A stretch of DNA of 40,641 nucleotides from JANNAV01 sp031384695 (GTDB lineage: Bacteria; Pseudomonadota; Alphaproteobacteria; Rhodobacterales; Rhodobacteraceae): NCBI GenBank assembly GCA_031384695.1, contig JANNAV010000062.1, positions 1 through 40,641 on the forward strand, given 5' to 3'. The position numbers were made by a program, and so were the translations under genes. This document shows, piece by piece, positions 40,599-40,641 of this stretch. Each line of letters begins with the position of its first letter. Position 1 is the stretch's first letter. Below the pieces are notes generated by a model that worked only from the letters and a program-made list of their open reading frames with translations, was not told where the DNA came from and did not search any database.

Positions 40599-40641
40599 CG
40601 ACACCTCCCTAAGGTTTCTCCGCGGTTGCCGCGGTCCGGTC

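Noticed and set aside
1..40641. CRISPR arrays, tRNA or rRNA genes, insertion sequences
   Set aside because: No regularly spaced repeats, cloverleaf-like segments or transposase motifs were seen on either strand.

Overview
The window is high-GC DNA from an alphaproteobacterium, most likely a member of the Rhodobacteraceae. This rests on protein content and on gene orders familiar from that family: infA-maf-RNase E/G; ctaC-ctaB-small ORF-ctaG-ctaE-surf1-thrC-M16 peptidase; and glmU-glmS. No rRNA, tRNA, transposase or CRISPR array was seen. All calls come from reading the sequence; no database search was run.

Left part (1-8.3 kb): the end of glmU, then glmS, a PNPOx-fold protein and an AlkD-type repair protein in one tight plus-strand run. 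An unusual structured intergenic region (3.4-3.62 kb) precedes ptsP (EI-Ntr). After that come an EcsC-family protein, a GNAT acetyltransferase and a flavin reductase-like protein. Accessory part (8.3-12.9 kb): a beta-class DNA methyltransferase fused to a Mrr-like nuclease domain and flanked by inverted palindromes, a tandem pair of RTX calcium-binding proteins, and a DMSP-lyase-family cupin. Housekeeping part (12.9-26.4 kb): mtnP-apt adenine salvage on the plus strand, then a long minus-strand series. That series holds the aa3 oxidase subunits II and III with their assembly factors, threonine synthase, an M16 peptidase, RimJ-type GNAT and an FAD-linked oxidase. It also holds a HisA-like paralogue with a changed active-site residue, and infA-maf-RNase E/G.

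Right part (26.6-40.6 kb): a lone arginine deiminase/DDAH-family enzyme, then a sugar-catabolism locus of about 12.7 kb. The locus has a UxaA-type dehydratase, a FadR-subfamily GntR regulator, an L-rhamnose-isomerase-like TIM barrel, a PfkB kinase, an aldo/keto reductase, a BtpA/SgcQ protein, an M42/SgcX metallohydrolase and an FGGY kinase. It ends with the decayed start of a SIS-domain gene and an ABC sugar importer (binding protein and two permeases, no ATPase in the window). A 12-bp palindrome lies over a near-consensus promoter at the GntR gene, and a diverged copy lies over a promoter-like sequence before the BtpA-M42-FGGY operon, so both may answer to the GntR regulator. The substrate is unknown to me. 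The SgcQ-SgcX pairing recalls the E. coli sgc operon, but here it is joined to ABC uptake and two kinases.

The two most unusual signals are these. (1) Two diverged copies of a roughly 145-bp element lie 24 kb apart in opposite orientation. They end in terminator-like hairpins and show compensatory base changes, which suggests a structured small RNA family. (2) The sugar locus itself, with its predicted leaderless regulator gene and shared operator.
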